Positions 53,214-61,741 are shown, counted from the first letter of the stretch. The stretch is DNA of 64,000 nucleotides from Bosea sp. 685 (GCF_031884435.1 NZ_CP134779.1:4774001-4838000), one strand, 5' to 3'. Notes: generated from the letters alone by a model not told the origin. Numbers and translations: made by a program.

Positions 53214-53810
53214 CTAGATGGCGATCGTTTCCTTGTAGGCGGTCTGCCAACCCCAGGCGCCGGAGCCATAGCCGCGCTTGACCACCCGCTCCTTGTAGAT
53301 CTGGGCAATGATCTCGCCGTCGCCGGCGAGCAGCGATTTGGTCGAGCACATCTCGGCGCAGAGCGGCAGCTTGCCCTCGGCCAGGCGGTTCGAACCATAT
53401 TTCTGGAACTCGGCCGGGGAGAGATCGACCTCCGGGCCGCCCGAGCAATAGGTGCATTTGTCCATCTTGCCGCGCGAACCGAAATTGCCGACCTTGGGAT
53501 ATTGCGGCGCCCCGAACGGACAGGCGTAGAAGCAATAGCCGCAGCCGATGCAGAGGTCCTTGTTGTGCAGCACGACGCCGTCGGCGGTGTTGTAGAAGCA
53601 GTCGACCGGGCAGACCGCCATGCAAGGCGCGTCCGTACAATGCATGCAGGCCATCGAGATCGAGCGCTCGCCCGGCTTGCCGTCATTGATGGTGACGACG
53701 CGGCGCCGGTTGATGCCCCAGGGCACCTCGTTCTCGTTCTTGCAGGCGGTGACGCAGGCATTGCATTCGATGCAGCGGTCGGCGTCGCAGAGGAATTTCA
53801 TCCGGGCCAT
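53214..53810 (-). CDS. formate dehydrogenase beta subunit (4 x [4Fe-4S] ferredoxin)
   Basis: Electron-transfer subunit of 198 aa. Four cluster-binding Cys groups are visible: CIECNACVTAC near 13-23, CMHCTDAPCMAVCP near 55-68, CIGCGYCFYACP near 87-98, and CTYCSG with a later CAEMC. It would sit between the catalytic alpha subunit and the membrane gamma subunit. It has no signal peptide and should be exported with alpha by the Tat signal. GAGGAA before ATG 53810 and a 14-bp gap to fdh alpha mark an operon. Confidence 0.95.
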   Translation of the reverse strand: MARMKFLCDADRCIECNACVTACKNENEVPWGINRRRVVTINDGKPGERSISMACMHCTDAPCMAVCPVDCFYNTADGVVLHNKDLCIGCGYCFYACPFGAPQYPKVGNFGSRGKMDKCTYCSGGPEVDLSPAEFQKYGSNRLAEGKLPLCAEMCSTKSLLAGDGEIIAQIYKERVVKRGYGSGAWGWQTAYKETIAI

Positions 53811-53824
53811 GATTCAGTTCCTCT

Positions 53825-56806
53825 TCACGCTGCGGCGATCTGGCAGAGCGTGACCTTGCCTTCATGCATGGCGGTCACCGGGTCGTAGCCATAGGTCGTG
53901 AGGGTGTTGACGGACTCGCCGAGCACGATCGGATCCAGCCCCTTGGGGTAGTTCCCACGCTGGTCGACGCCCTGGTAGAAGCCACCGAAATGGAAGGGCA
54001 TGAAGGCGACGCCCTTGCCAACGCGCTCCGTCACCAGCGCCTTGACCTTGGCCTTGGAGTTGTTCTCCGGCCCCGAGACCCAGACGAAGGCGCCGTCCTT
54101 GATGCCGCGCTCGGTCGCGTCCTGCGGGTTGATCTCGACGAACATGTCCTGCTGCAATTCGGCGAGCCATTTGTTCGAGCGCGTTTCCTCGCCGCCGCCC
54201 TCATATTCGACGAGCCGGCCCGAGGTCAGGACGATCGGGAAGGATTTCGCGACGCCGCGCTCCACCGCCGCCTTCTGCATGGTGGTGTGGAGGTTGGGGA
54301 TGCGCAAAGTCCGCTCGTCGGGACGCGCCGGCCATTTCGCCACGAGGTCGACACGCGGCGAGTAGATCGGCTCGCGATGGGTCGGGACCGGATCGGGCAG
54401 GTTCCAGGCATTGGCGCGGGCCTTGCCGTTGCCATAGGGCACACAGCCATGGCTGAGCGCGACGCGCTGGATGCCGCCCGACAGGTCGTTAGCCCAGTTC
54501 ACCGTGTCGATCGCGTTGCCGCCGATCCAGGTAATGGTCGCGATCTCGGCCGGCGTCAGATCCTGATCCCAGCCGAGCTTTTTCAACATGCCCATGGTGA
54601 ATTCGGGATAGCCGTCCTTGATCTCCGAATTCAGCGAGTAGGAGCCGTTCTCGGCCAGCAGCGTGACATTGACCTTGCTGCCGTCAGGCCTGGTCTCCTC
54701 ACGCGTCAGGCCAAAGCGCGGGCGGAAGGTGCCACCGCCATTATTGGCCTCGAGCGCCGTGTTGTAGAGGATATGCGTGCCGGGATGCTTCAAGTCCGGC
54801 GTGCCCCAGCACGGCCAGGGCAAGCCGTAGAAGTCGTTTTCAACAGGCGAGCCCTTGGCGCCGCGCAGCGAGACCAGATCGAACTTGTCCTGGTGCTGCA
54901 TGTGCAGCTTGAGGCGCTCGGGCGACTGCCCGGTATAGCCGGTGGACCAGCCGCCCTTGTTGATCTCGCGCAGGATCGATTCCGCCGAGGGCTCCAGGCC
55001 GTATTTGCCCTGCACCAGCTCGAGGGTCTTGAACATCGGCTCGGCGAAGCCGAGCTTCTGCGCCAGCTTGTAGATGACCCAGTAGTCATTGGCCGATTCG
55101 AAGATCGGATCGACGACCTTCTCGCCCCATTGCACCGAGCGGTTGGAGCAGGTGCGCGAGCCCGCGCATTCGAACTGCGTACCGATCGGCAGCAGATAGG
55201 TGCCGTTCTTGCGCTGACCGAGCGAGACGAAATTGGTCGGGTGCGGGTCGGCCACGACCAGCAATTCGAGCGTTTCCAGCCCCTTCACGGCGTCGGGCAT
55301 GCGCGGGATGGTGTTGCCGCCATGGCCCATGACGATCATGGCCTTGAGGTTATCTTTCTGATCGACCTGCTCGGCGGGCATGTTGGCGGCGTCGAACCAG
55401 CGCGTCGAGGTGTGGCCCGAGGTCTCCATATTGGCCTTGGCCGTGCGGGCCGGGCGGCCGCCCTTGGCGGGCACCTCGTCGAAGCGCGTGACGAAATAGT
55501 CGTAATCGACGCCCCAGACGCGGGCCCAATGGCGCCAGGCGCCTTCGACCAGCCCGTAATAGCAAGGCAGATTCGAGATATCGAGGCCGAAATCGGTCGC
55601 GCCCTGCACGTTGCAATGGCCGCGGAAGATGTTGGCGCCGTTGCCGATGCCGCCGACATTGCCCGTGGCGAGCAGGAGGTTGCAGATCGCCCGGACGTTG
55701 GCCGTGCCAACCGAGTGCTGGGTCACACCCATGCACCAGATGAAGGTCGCCGGCTTGACCTTGGCGAAGGTCTCGGCGGCCCGCTTCAATTGCGCCTCGG
55801 GAACGCCGGTGATGTCCTCGACGGTCTTGGGGTCGTATTTCTCGACCTCCTTGCGGACATCGTCCATGCCGTAGACGCGGGCGGCGAGGAAGTCCTTATC
55901 CTCCCAGCCATTTTTGAAGATGTGCCACATCATGCCCCAGACCACCGCGATGTCGGTGCCGGAGCGGATGCGGATATAATCGGTCGCGTGGGCCGCCGTG
56001 CGGGTCAGGCGCGGATCGAAGACGATGACATTGGCCCGGTTGATCTCCTTGCCGCTCAGGATGTGCTGCATCGAGACCGGATGGGCCTCGGCCGCATTCG
56101 AGCCCATGAACATGATCGTCTTGGAGTTGCGGATGTCGTTGTAGGAGTTCGTCATCGCGCCGTAGCCCCAGGTGTTCGCGACACCTGCGACCGTGGTGGA
56201 GTGGCAGATGCGCGCCTGGTGGTCGACATTGTTGGTGCCCCAGAAGGCGGCGAACTTCCGGAACAGATAGGCGCCCTCATTGGAGAACTTGGCCGAGCCG
56301 AGCAGATAGACGGAATCGGCACCGGACTTGGCCCGGATCTGCATCATCTTGTCGCCGATCTCGCTGATCGCGACATCCCAGCTGATGCGCTGCCACTGCC
56401 CGTCGACCAGCTTCATCGGATACTTGATGCGGCGGTCGCCATGGGTCAGCTCGCGCACCGAGGCGCCCTTGGCGCAATGGCTGCCCCGGTTGATCGGGCT
56501 TTCCCAGGCCGGCTCCTGACCCACCCAGACGCCGTTGGCGACCTCGGCCTTGACGGTGCAGCCGACGGAGCAATGGGTGCAGATGTTCTTGACGATCTTG
56601 GTGCCGCTCGCCGGACCCAGCCCCTCCGCCGCATCCGCCTTGCGGACGGAGCCGATCTGGAGCGCGCCTGCGGCCGCGACGCCGCCGGCGACGAGGCCCG
56701 AACGCCGCAGGAAGGTGCGCCGGTCCATCACGCCCGAGGACAGGCCGGCCATGGCGGCCCGGAGCTTGCCGCGCTGAACATCGGCAGATTTGCGCTTGAT
56801 GAGCAT
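53825..56806 (-). CDS. formate dehydrogenase alpha subunit (Mo-bisMGD, Cys type, Tat-exported)
   Basis: Catalytic subunit oxidising formate to CO2 (993 aa, one open frame). A Tat signal (DRRTFLRRSGLVAGG, RR at 29-30) follows a 27-residue leader. The [4Fe-4S] ligands are C76, C79, C83 and C111. The Mo ligand is C201 in ARICHSTTVAG, so selenocysteine is replaced by Cys. MGSNAAEAHPVS, GHCNVQGATDFG and the C-terminal dinucleotide-binding domain (LTSGRLVEYEGGGEETRSNKWLAEL in part) fit the Fdh-N/O-like group. Export with beta and gamma would give a periplasm-facing respiratory enzyme. Confidence 0.96.
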   Translation of the reverse strand: MLIKRKSADVQRGKLRAAMAGLSSGVMDRRTFLRRSGLVAGGVAAAGALQIGSVRKADAAEGLGPASGTKIVKNICTHCSVGCTVKAEVANGVWVGQEPAWESPINRGSHCAKGASVRELTHGDRRIKYPMKLVDGQWQRISWDVAISEIGDKMMQIRAKSGADSVYLLGSAKFSNEGAYLFRKFAAFWGTNNVDHQARICHSTTVAGVANTWGYGAMTNSYNDIRNSKTIMFMGSNAAEAHPVSMQHILSGKEINRANVIVFDPRLTRTAAHATDYIRIRSGTDIAVVWGMMWHIFKNGWEDKDFLAARVYGMDDVRKEVEKYDPKTVEDITGVPEAQLKRAAETFAKVKPATFIWCMGVTQHSVGTANVRAICNLLLATGNVGGIGNGANIFRGHCNVQGATDFGLDISNLPCYYGLVEGAWRHWARVWGVDYDYFVTRFDEVPAKGGRPARTAKANMETSGHTSTRWFDAANMPAEQVDQKDNLKAMIVMGHGGNTIPRMPDAVKGLETLELLVVADPHPTNFVSLGQRKNGTYLLPIGTQFECAGSRTCSNRSVQWGEKVVDPIFESANDYWVIYKLAQKLGFAEPMFKTLELVQGKYGLEPSAESILREINKGGWSTGYTGQSPERLKLHMQHQDKFDLVSLRGAKGSPVENDFYGLPWPCWGTPDLKHPGTHILYNTALEANNGGGTFRPRFGLTREETRPDGSKVNVTLLAENGSYSLNSEIKDGYPEFTMGMLKKLGWDQDLTPAEIATITWIGGNAIDTVNWANDLSGGIQRVALSHGCVPYGNGKARANAWNLPDPVPTHREPIYSPRVDLVAKWPARPDERTLRIPNLHTTMQKAAVERGVAKSFPIVLTSGRLVEYEGGGEETRSNKWLAELQQDMFVEINPQDATERGIKDGAFVWVSGPENNSKAKVKALVTERVGKGVAFMPFHFGGFYQGVDQRGNYPKGLDPIVLGESVNTLTTYGYDPVTAMHEGKVTLCQIAAA

Positions 56807-56818
56807 GGCGTTGCGCCC

Positions 56819-57037
56819 TCAGTAGCGGTTGACGCGATAGTAGTTCTTGACGTGCTCCGACTCTTGGTAGCGCGCCCTGGTCTCTTCCTTGCCTGGATCG
56901 ACGGCTGCCGCCGGCGTCACCATGGCGGGCGTCACGGCCACCGCCGCGCCGGCACTGAGCGCCTTGAAGAAGCTGCGGCGGTCGAAGGCCGGCGTCACAG
57001 TCTCTTTGGGCTTTTGCTCTTTGGGCTTTTGCGACAT
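56819..57037 (-). CDS. formate dehydrogenase region small TAT-targeted protein
   Basis: A 72-residue protein with a Tat signal (FDRRSFFKALSAGAAVAVTPAM) after a short Lys-rich N-terminus and a 20-residue mature tail (KEETRARYQESEHVKNYYRVNRY). This matches the small twin-arginine proteins recognised in FDH loci (TIGR02811 type). Its role is not established; a Tat escort or small FDH subunit is often suggested. GGAGGA at good spacing fixes ATG 57037. A perfect 15-bp duplication yields QKPKEQKPKE at the N-terminus. Confidence 0.88.
   Translation of the reverse strand: MSQKPKEQKPKETVTPAFDRRSFFKALSAGAAVAVTPAMVTPAAAVDPGKEETRARYQESEHVKNYYRVNRY
57003..57032. repeat. perfect 15-bp duplication at the small TAT protein start
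   Basis: TCTTTGGGCTTTTGC is repeated exactly at 57003-57017 and 57018-57032, in frame, four bases from the start codon. It encodes the doubled QKPKE. Confidence 0.92.
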
Positions 57038-57072
57038 CGTGGTCTCCTCCGCGCCGGGCAGGCTGGCGGACG

Positions 57073-57882
57073 TCATGACGGCAGCCTTGCGGCTTCCGTC
57101 TCGATGGACAGGAACAGGCTGCCGACGCGGCCGACGGCCCGGTAGAATTTCGAAGCCTTCGCAACCGCCAGATCGGCGAAGAGGCGCTCGCCCCAGGGCT
57201 CGATATGGCGCGCATAAAAGGCGCCCGCATCGACGCCCTCGCCCGCGAAGGCGCCGCGGATCAGATTCGCCATGATGTCCATCAGGATGGCGATATGGTC
57301 TTCCGGCTCGCCGGCGCGCTCGGCCCGGGCGATGCCGAGCTTGCCCATATCCTCGCGCACCAGCGCCAGCGGGCGCTCATGCAGGAAACCCGTCAGGTAA
57401 TAGGAGGCGTAGGGCAGGATCTCGCCACGGCCGACGCCGATGAAGAGCTCGAAGAATTCGTCGCGCGCCGCTTCCGGCGTGAGCTCGGCGGCGGCCTCGG
57501 CCAAGGCGAAATGGGCCATGCCGAGCGGCGAGGCATCGCCCCGCAGGCCTTGCAGAACGGCCAGCGTCTCGGCCGTCGGTGCCCGCCAGAGCAAGGCTCC
57601 GATCAACTGGTATTCCTGGGCGCGCGCCTCGTCGATCTCATCGATCGCGGCCGACGAACCACCGTTCATCGAAGCGGGCTGGTGCGGCGCGGTCTCGATG
57701 GGATAGAGATCAGGTCGCAGGTCGGAGCGTGGCACGCCGGTATTGGCTTCGACGGAGAGCACGCGGTCGGCGGGAACACGCTTCCAGCTCGAAATCGCAG
57801 GCTGCGACACGCCCAGGCTGCGCGCCAATGCGCGCACCCCGCCGGCGGCACCGATCGCTCTTTCGAGTGCCGAATCACGCAT
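57073..57882 (-). CDS. HTH (YdaS/Cro-like)-TorD fusion: FDH chaperone with DNA-binding domain
   Basis: A 269-residue two-domain protein. Residues 5-60 are a Cro/YdaS-type helix-turn-helix (GGVRALARSLGVSQPAISSWKRVPADRVL, then TGVPRSDLRPDLYP). Residues about 85-255 are a TorD-family chaperone with FFELFIGVGRGEILPYASYY, FLHERPLALVREDMGKLG and EPEDHIAILMDIMANLIRG. TorD chaperones bind Tat signal peptides of Mo enzymes until the cofactor is inserted. The fusion could link apo-enzyme folding status to transcription. It is the first gene of the fdh operon, and a perfect palindrome lies 58 bp upstream of its start. Confidence 0.92.
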   Translation of the reverse strand: MRDSALERAIGAAGGVRALARSLGVSQPAISSWKRVPADRVLSVEANTGVPRSDLRPDLYPIETAPHQPASMNGGSSAAIDEIDEARAQEYQLIGALLWRAPTAETLAVLQGLRGDASPLGMAHFALAEAAAELTPEAARDEFFELFIGVGRGEILPYASYYLTGFLHERPLALVREDMGKLGIARAERAGEPEDHIAILMDIMANLIRGAFAGEGVDAGAFYARHIEPWGERLFADLAVAKASKFYRAVGRVGSLFLSIETEAARLPS

Positions 57883-57940
57883 CGCTTGCAGCGTTCCTCA
57901 TCATCTCGCGGCGTTACTTCGCCGCTGAATCTTTAAGCGT

Positions 57941-57963
57941 GGTGATAATGAAGGCTTATCACC
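57941..57963. promoter_or_regulatory. palindrome GGTGATAA-N7-TTATCACC, probable fdh operator
   Basis: Perfect 8-bp arms at 57941-57948 and 57956-57963, in an AT-rich 108-bp gap between the HTH-TorD gene and the DUF3306 gene. TTGTAT (minus strand, about 57974-57969) lies beside it and could serve as a -35. The HTH domain of the adjacent gene is the obvious candidate binder; this is inference. A second small inverted pair AATCT/AGATT sits near 57982-57997. Confidence 0.6.
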
Positions 57964-57990
57964 CTAGAATACAAGAATTCTAATCTGGAC

Positions 57991-58743
57991 TTAGATTGGA
58001 ATGGCTCCCCCGCCACGCTTGCGATGGGGAGTCTTCCGCTGCTCCGGCTCGGGATTATTTTGCGCCGCAGCGTAGACCCGATCCGGCGCGACCCGGCCTG
58101 TTTCGGCCTCTTCCGCCGGGTTCGTGCCTGCCTCGCTCACCCTGACATGCCCGACCGCAGCCGGCGCAGGCCGCTCATCTTGCAGCGCGGCGTCATGATT
58201 ACGACTTCCGTCATGCGACGAAAGTTTATGCGACATGCAGTCTCCCGCGCCCTCATCCAGTCCAAAAAGAGCCGGATCGGGCTCCGGGGCATCGCCGAAG
58301 ATGCCGCGCACCATCGCCTCGACATCGTCCGATTCCGTCAACGGGCCGTAGCCCGGCGCGCCGCCCGGCGTGTTCCAGTCGAGCGCATAGTCGCGGGCCG
58401 GATTCTCGAAATCGCGGATCGTCGGATCGCTCTCCCAGGCCCGCCGCATCGCCGCGAGCTTCCAGCTTTCGGGCACGTTCTGCTTGAGCCAATGGGCGAC
58501 GTCGAAATCCTTGTCGATCAGATCGAGCGAGGGCGGCTCGACCATGTCCGGCTCGGATGCGGCGGCCTGCGGCTCAATTTCCCTCGGCAAGGCTTCCTTC
58601 GCCGGTAAGGCTTCCTCCGCCGGCAGCGCTTCGCTCACAGGCGATGGCGGGAGAGTCTCGCCTTGCTCCGCCACGGCGCGCTTGCGCCGCGACCAGCGCG
58701 TCAGGAAGCCTTCGTCGTCGGGATCGCCTGCGCGCGGGCTCAT
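57991..58743 (-). CDS. DUF3306 domain-containing protein
   Basis: A 250-residue soluble protein of unknown function, regularly linked to formate dehydrogenase genes. The conserved core is about 5-165: GFLTRWSRRKRAVAE at the start, DFDVAHWLKQNVPESWKLAAMRRAW, then SDPTIRDFENPARDYALDWNTPGG-type sequence and YGPLTESDDVEAMVRGIFG. The C-terminal 80 residues are low complexity. An 18-bp triple repeat encodes EALPAE/EALPAK/EALPRE before the core. Its ATG overlaps the DUF3305 stop (58740-58743), so the two are coupled. Confidence 0.85.
   Translation of the reverse strand: MSPRAGDPDDEGFLTRWSRRKRAVAEQGETLPPSPVSEALPAEEALPAKEALPREIEPQAAASEPDMVEPPSLDLIDKDFDVAHWLKQNVPESWKLAAMRRAWESDPTIRDFENPARDYALDWNTPGGAPGYGPLTESDDVEAMVRGIFGDAPEPDPALFGLDEGAGDCMSHKLSSHDGSRNHDAALQDERPAPAAVGHVRVSEAGTNPAEEAETGRVAPDRVYAAAQNNPEPEQRKTPHRKRGGGAIPI
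58589..58642. repeat. three 18-bp tandem units in the DUF3306 gene
   Basis: AAGGCTTCCTTCGCCGGT (58589-58606), AAGGCTTCCTCCGCCGGC (58607-58624) and the diverged AGCGCTTCGCTCACAGGC (58625-58642) are in frame and encode a repeated hexapeptide EALP[AR][EK]. Confidence 0.85.
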
Positions 58744-59258
58744 CTCTCGCCCTCATCCCGGCGCAGGCCCGGCTCCGGACGCGGGCCGCCGCCCTTGCGC
58801 GGATCATGCTCGCTGCGCTTGCGCTTGATGAATTCGCGCTCGACATGATGCGCCTCGAAGAAGGCGAGCACCTGTTCGGCGATCAGGGCCGGCATCGGCA
58901 GGGCCTCGACGATGTCCCCGACATTCTCGGCATAGACCTCGCCCTCGAAGGGGTCGGCGGTGACGCCGACGAAATCCAGCTCGGGCTCGATCCCGGTCGG
59001 CCGGATCGCGACCCAGAGCTTGGCGCGGCCGGCCTGGAAGTTCTCGCGGAAATGCGCCGTGTCGACCGAATGCAGCGTCAGCGTCGCCGGGCCGAGATAG
59101 ACGCTGCGCCGGCCAGGCTCGCTGGCAAGCTCGGTCCAGGGCGCAAGCGCCGGCGGCTCGGGCAGCACGGCAAGCGGGCTCCAGGCATGGTCGACCCAGG
59201 GCGAATCGATCGCGCGCCGCTCGACCACGATCCCGACCTCGATGTGCGCTTGCGTCAT
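58740..59258 (-). CDS. DUF3305 domain-containing protein
   Basis: A 172-residue cytoplasmic protein. The conserved start IEVGIVVERRAIDSPWVDHAWSPLAV matches DUF3305; LGPATLTLHSVDTAHFRENF and AKLWVAIRPTG follow. The tail (HDPRKGGGPRPEPGLRRDEGER) is charged and probably disordered. DUF3305 and DUF3306 genes occur together next to formate dehydrogenases in alphaproteobacteria; their molecular roles are unknown to me. It lies 10 bp after the DUF6352-like gene stop. Confidence 0.85.
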   Translation of the reverse strand: MTQAHIEVGIVVERRAIDSPWVDHAWSPLAVLPEPPALAPWTELASEPGRRSVYLGPATLTLHSVDTAHFRENFQAGRAKLWVAIRPTGIEPELDFVGVTADPFEGEVYAENVGDIVEALPMPALIAEQVLAFFEAHHVEREFIKRKRSEHDPRKGGGPRPEPGLRRDEGER

Positions 59259-59268
59259 GTCGCGCTCC

Positions 59269-60279
59269 TCAATTCGTCATCGCGTTTGCTTGCAGGGGCA
59301 GGCCTGCCACGAGATTCTGCGGCTTCAGGCGCAGGACCTTGTCGGCCGACATCGCCATGATGAGATAGATGGGCCTGGCCTGCGCCGCCGCCAACACCGG
59401 CACATCGGGCGGCAGCGTCATCCTGTAGAGCGCCAGCACGCGCGACAGCTCCTCCTCACTGACGCTCCTGCCCTGCCAGAGCGCGTTGCCGATCGCCGTG
59501 GCCTGCGCATCGAGCCCGACGAACCAGCGCCAATCGGCATCCCTGAGGTTCTCGATCGGCTCGATTGCGACATCGAAGCCGTGCAGGGCGCACACCCAAT
59601 GGCGCAGCGCCGCCGCCAGCGCCGCCCGCCCCGATGGCGAACCGCCGAGATCGAGCACCATGTCGAAACCGTCCGAGCGCTGCCAATAGCGGTCGGCATT
59701 GGCGGCTTTGAGGATGTCGAGCGAGGTCACGGCCGGGCCGCCCAGCATGGCGAGCAAAGGCGAGGCATGACGATCGGCCTCATGGCCCTCGATGATCTCG
59801 GCATCGGCCAGAAGGATCGTGTTCTCGTGGTGGGTAACGCGCTGCGGCCGGAACAGGCACTCGGCGGCCCGCACCACATAGGGGTCGTCGACCTCATCGA
59901 GCGCGCCGCGCAGGATGACATGGACGAGCTGGTCGAGGAACAAAGGCGGCACGCCCGCGACGCCCTCGCGGATGATCCGCGCATAGGCCGCCTCCAGCGT
60001 CGGCGCGGCAAGCAACCGGTCGCGCCAGCCGACCAGGAAGCGCCAGTTCTCGCGAGCATCCTCATCTGCGATCGCAGCGATCTCGGCCGCCGCCACCTCG
60101 GCCTGGGGCGCCGCCATCAGCTTGGCGTGCAGCGCGCGCTCGGCCGCGCAGGCCTCGTCGGGCGGCAGCACTTCGGGCCGCGCCAGATAGGCCTTGAGGA
60201 AATCATCGGTGACGACGAGCCCGCCACCGGCAGTGCGGTCCAGCAGGACATGACCGGAAGTCGCCCAGAAATGCATCAT
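59269..60279 (-). CDS. DUF6352-like protein of the formate dehydrogenase cluster
   Basis: A 336-residue soluble, mostly helical protein without recognised catalytic motifs. It starts MMHFWATSGHVLLDRTAGGG and contains ADEDARENWRFLVGWRDRL, FLDQLVHVILRG, PYVVRAAECLFRPQRVT and RYWQRSDGFDMVLDLG. Three or four Cys and many His are present but not in a cluster motif. I assign DUF6352 from memory of this conserved FDH neighbourhood; the number should be checked. Its ATGATG overlaps the preceding gene's TGA at 60276-60278, showing coupling. Confidence 0.7.
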   Translation of the reverse strand: MMHFWATSGHVLLDRTAGGGLVVTDDFLKAYLARPEVLPPDEACAAERALHAKLMAAPQAEVAAAEIAAIADEDARENWRFLVGWRDRLLAAPTLEAAYARIIREGVAGVPPLFLDQLVHVILRGALDEVDDPYVVRAAECLFRPQRVTHHENTILLADAEIIEGHEADRHASPLLAMLGGPAVTSLDILKAANADRYWQRSDGFDMVLDLGGSPSGRAALAAALRHWVCALHGFDVAIEPIENLRDADWRWFVGLDAQATAIGNALWQGRSVSEEELSRVLALYRMTLPPDVPVLAAAQARPIYLIMAMSADKVLRLKPQNLVAGLPLQANAMTN

Positions 60280-60881
60280 GATGCGTCCGTCTTCTTTCGC
60301 GATACCGGCTTCTTGCCCAATACCGGCTTCTTGCCCAGCGCCAGCAGATCGACCTCATCCCGCGGCCCGTCCTCGTCCTCGACCTCCATAAATTCGAAGG
60401 CCCGGAACGCGAAGGCGCGCAAACCCGTGCCGTCCTGCTCGGCGCGCGGGGTGAGCGTGCGGAAACGCTCGCGGATTTCGCCATCCTCCAGTGTCCGGTG
60501 CAAGGCGATCAGCGTTTGCGCCGGATGGTCGCAGAGCGAGGCGGCAAAGGCGATCTCCTCGGCCGCAGCCATGCGCGCCGTGGCAAGATCGGGCGCACCG
60601 AGTTTTGCGACGAGATGGCCGGCAAGCTGCGCGGTCGCGGCCTCGCGCTCCTCCTCCGTCGCCTCGGTCACGACGGCCAGCGTGCTCCAGCCGAAGCTCG
60701 CAACGCCGAGGAAGCCGGAGCGGAAAGCGGTGCGCCCCTTGGCGTCGAGCGCCGCGATCTCGGCGGGGTCGAACAGGAAGGAGCCGGTCACCAGCCACTC
60801 GCCGGGCTCGGCGGCGCGGCGGAAGACGAATGTATCCGACGGGTCGAGCCTGATGGCGCGTGGCAGTTTGAGTGCACTCAC
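60276..60881 (-). CDS. DUF6505-like protein of the formate dehydrogenase cluster
   Basis: A 201-residue soluble protein. The N-terminus KLPRAIRLDPSDTFVFRRAAEPGEW and the next block VTGSFLFDPAEI are the recognisable parts; SGFLGVASFGWSTLAVV and FAFRAFEFMEVEDEDGPRDEVDLLALGKKPVLG follow (in pieces). No catalytic motif is evident. Assignment to DUF6505 is from memory. An exact 18-bp duplication gives LGKKPVLGKKPV in the basic tail. It overlaps both neighbours by 4 bp, within a strictly packed unit. Confidence 0.7.
   Translation of the reverse strand: MSALKLPRAIRLDPSDTFVFRRAAEPGEWLVTGSFLFDPAEIAALDAKGRTAFRSGFLGVASFGWSTLAVVTEATEEEREAATAQLAGHLVAKLGAPDLATARMAAAEEIAFAASLCDHPAQTLIALHRTLEDGEIRERFRTLTPRAEQDGTGLRAFAFRAFEFMEVEDEDGPRDEVDLLALGKKPVLGKKPVSRKKTDAS
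60302..60337. repeat. perfect 18-bp duplication at the DUF6505-like C-terminus
   Basis: ATACCGGCTTCTTGCCCA is repeated at 60302-60319 and 60320-60337, in frame, duplicating a GKKPV-containing hexapeptide just before the stop. Confidence 0.92.
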
Positions 60882-61621
60882 AGCTTGGGCCCGCCGCTGT
60901 CACGGTCGAGCCAGTCGGCCCGGTCCAGCGCCTCGACCAGGCTCCGGCGCTCGGCGCCGCTCTGCGAGGTCGCGATGAGATCGCCATTCGCCTCGATGCC
61001 GTGGCGGGTGCCGACGACCTTATCGAGCCGGTCGAGCCAGCGGCGGGCCACGGCCTTGGGCCCATCGCTTTGCCAATGCGTGACACCGAGCATGAGATGA
61101 CGCGCGAAGGATTCGATCAGATCGACCGCATCGACCTCCTCGAAACCTTCCTCCGTCATGCCGACGCCGGTCTGCCCCAGCGCGAAGGGCGCCATGGTGG
61201 TGGCGCGCAGCATCGCGCCGAAGACGAGCCAATCGGGTACATCGCCCTCGCCGCAGCCTCGCGGCCAGGCGAGCCGGCCGCCGCCGATCAGGCCATGGTC
61301 GTAGATCAGCGCATCAGGCCAGCGGAACAGGACCGGCCGCTCCGGCGGGCAATGCACGGCAAGCGCGTCGGCAAGCGCATTCATCGCGAGGTAGTGGGCG
61401 AGCCGTGCCTCGCCGAGCACGGCGTCGGGCTCCAGCACCACGGCGAATTCGACGATATCGAAGCGGCGCACCCAGACCAGCGTCGCAGCCCCTGCCTCGG
61501 CGGCGATCGCCTGGGCATGGGCGAAGGCGTCGCCGGCTTCGCGCAGGGTCACGAGCGAGAAACCCGGCGGCAGGACAGGCTCCCGCCTGAGATCGTCAGG
61601 GCGCGGGATATTCACCGGCAT
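60878..61621 (-). CDS. biotin/lipoate ligase-fold protein, probably not a classical ligase
   Basis: A 247-residue protein with a BPL/LplA-type fold: LPPGFSLVTLREAGDAFAHAQ, then LAHYLAMNALADAL, FRWPDALIYDHGLIGGGRLAWP near residue 98 (in pieces) and LVFGAMLRAT. In BirA the matching segment is KWPND followed by a Lys-containing loop; here it is RWPDA and HGLIG, so both lysines are absent. It may bind a cofactor or peptide rather than attach biotin. It leads the unit ligase-DUF6505-DUF6352-DUF3305-DUF3306 and is divergent from the ferredoxin gene. Start ATG 61621 gives the full fold. Confidence 0.8.
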   Translation of the reverse strand: MPVNIPRPDDLRREPVLPPGFSLVTLREAGDAFAHAQAIAAEAGAATLVWVRRFDIVEFAVVLEPDAVLGEARLAHYLAMNALADALAVHCPPERPVLFRWPDALIYDHGLIGGGRLAWPRGCGEGDVPDWLVFGAMLRATTMAPFALGQTGVGMTEEGFEEVDAVDLIESFARHLMLGVTHWQSDGPKAVARRWLDRLDKVVGTRHGIEANGDLIATSQSGAERRSLVEALDRADWLDRDSGGPKL

Positions 61622-61741
61622 CGACCTCTTGCTCCCCGGTGGCGCGACGAATTGCTCATCGCCGGTTTCTTTTGAACCTTTCCAATTCCATATAAGCCTC
61701 GATTGTCGCAAGAGAGACGAAAAGACGCTCCCGGCAGATCG

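Noticed and set aside
56200..56210. Selenocysteine in formate dehydrogenase
   Set aside because: The codon at the Mo-ligand position is Cys (C201, CHS motif) and there is no in-frame TGA or need for a SECIS element.
53864..57145. A 1,093-codon plus-strand open frame opposite fdh alpha
   Set aside because: Antisense to an intact formate dehydrogenase alpha subunit; no motif, and no ribosome site at its start.
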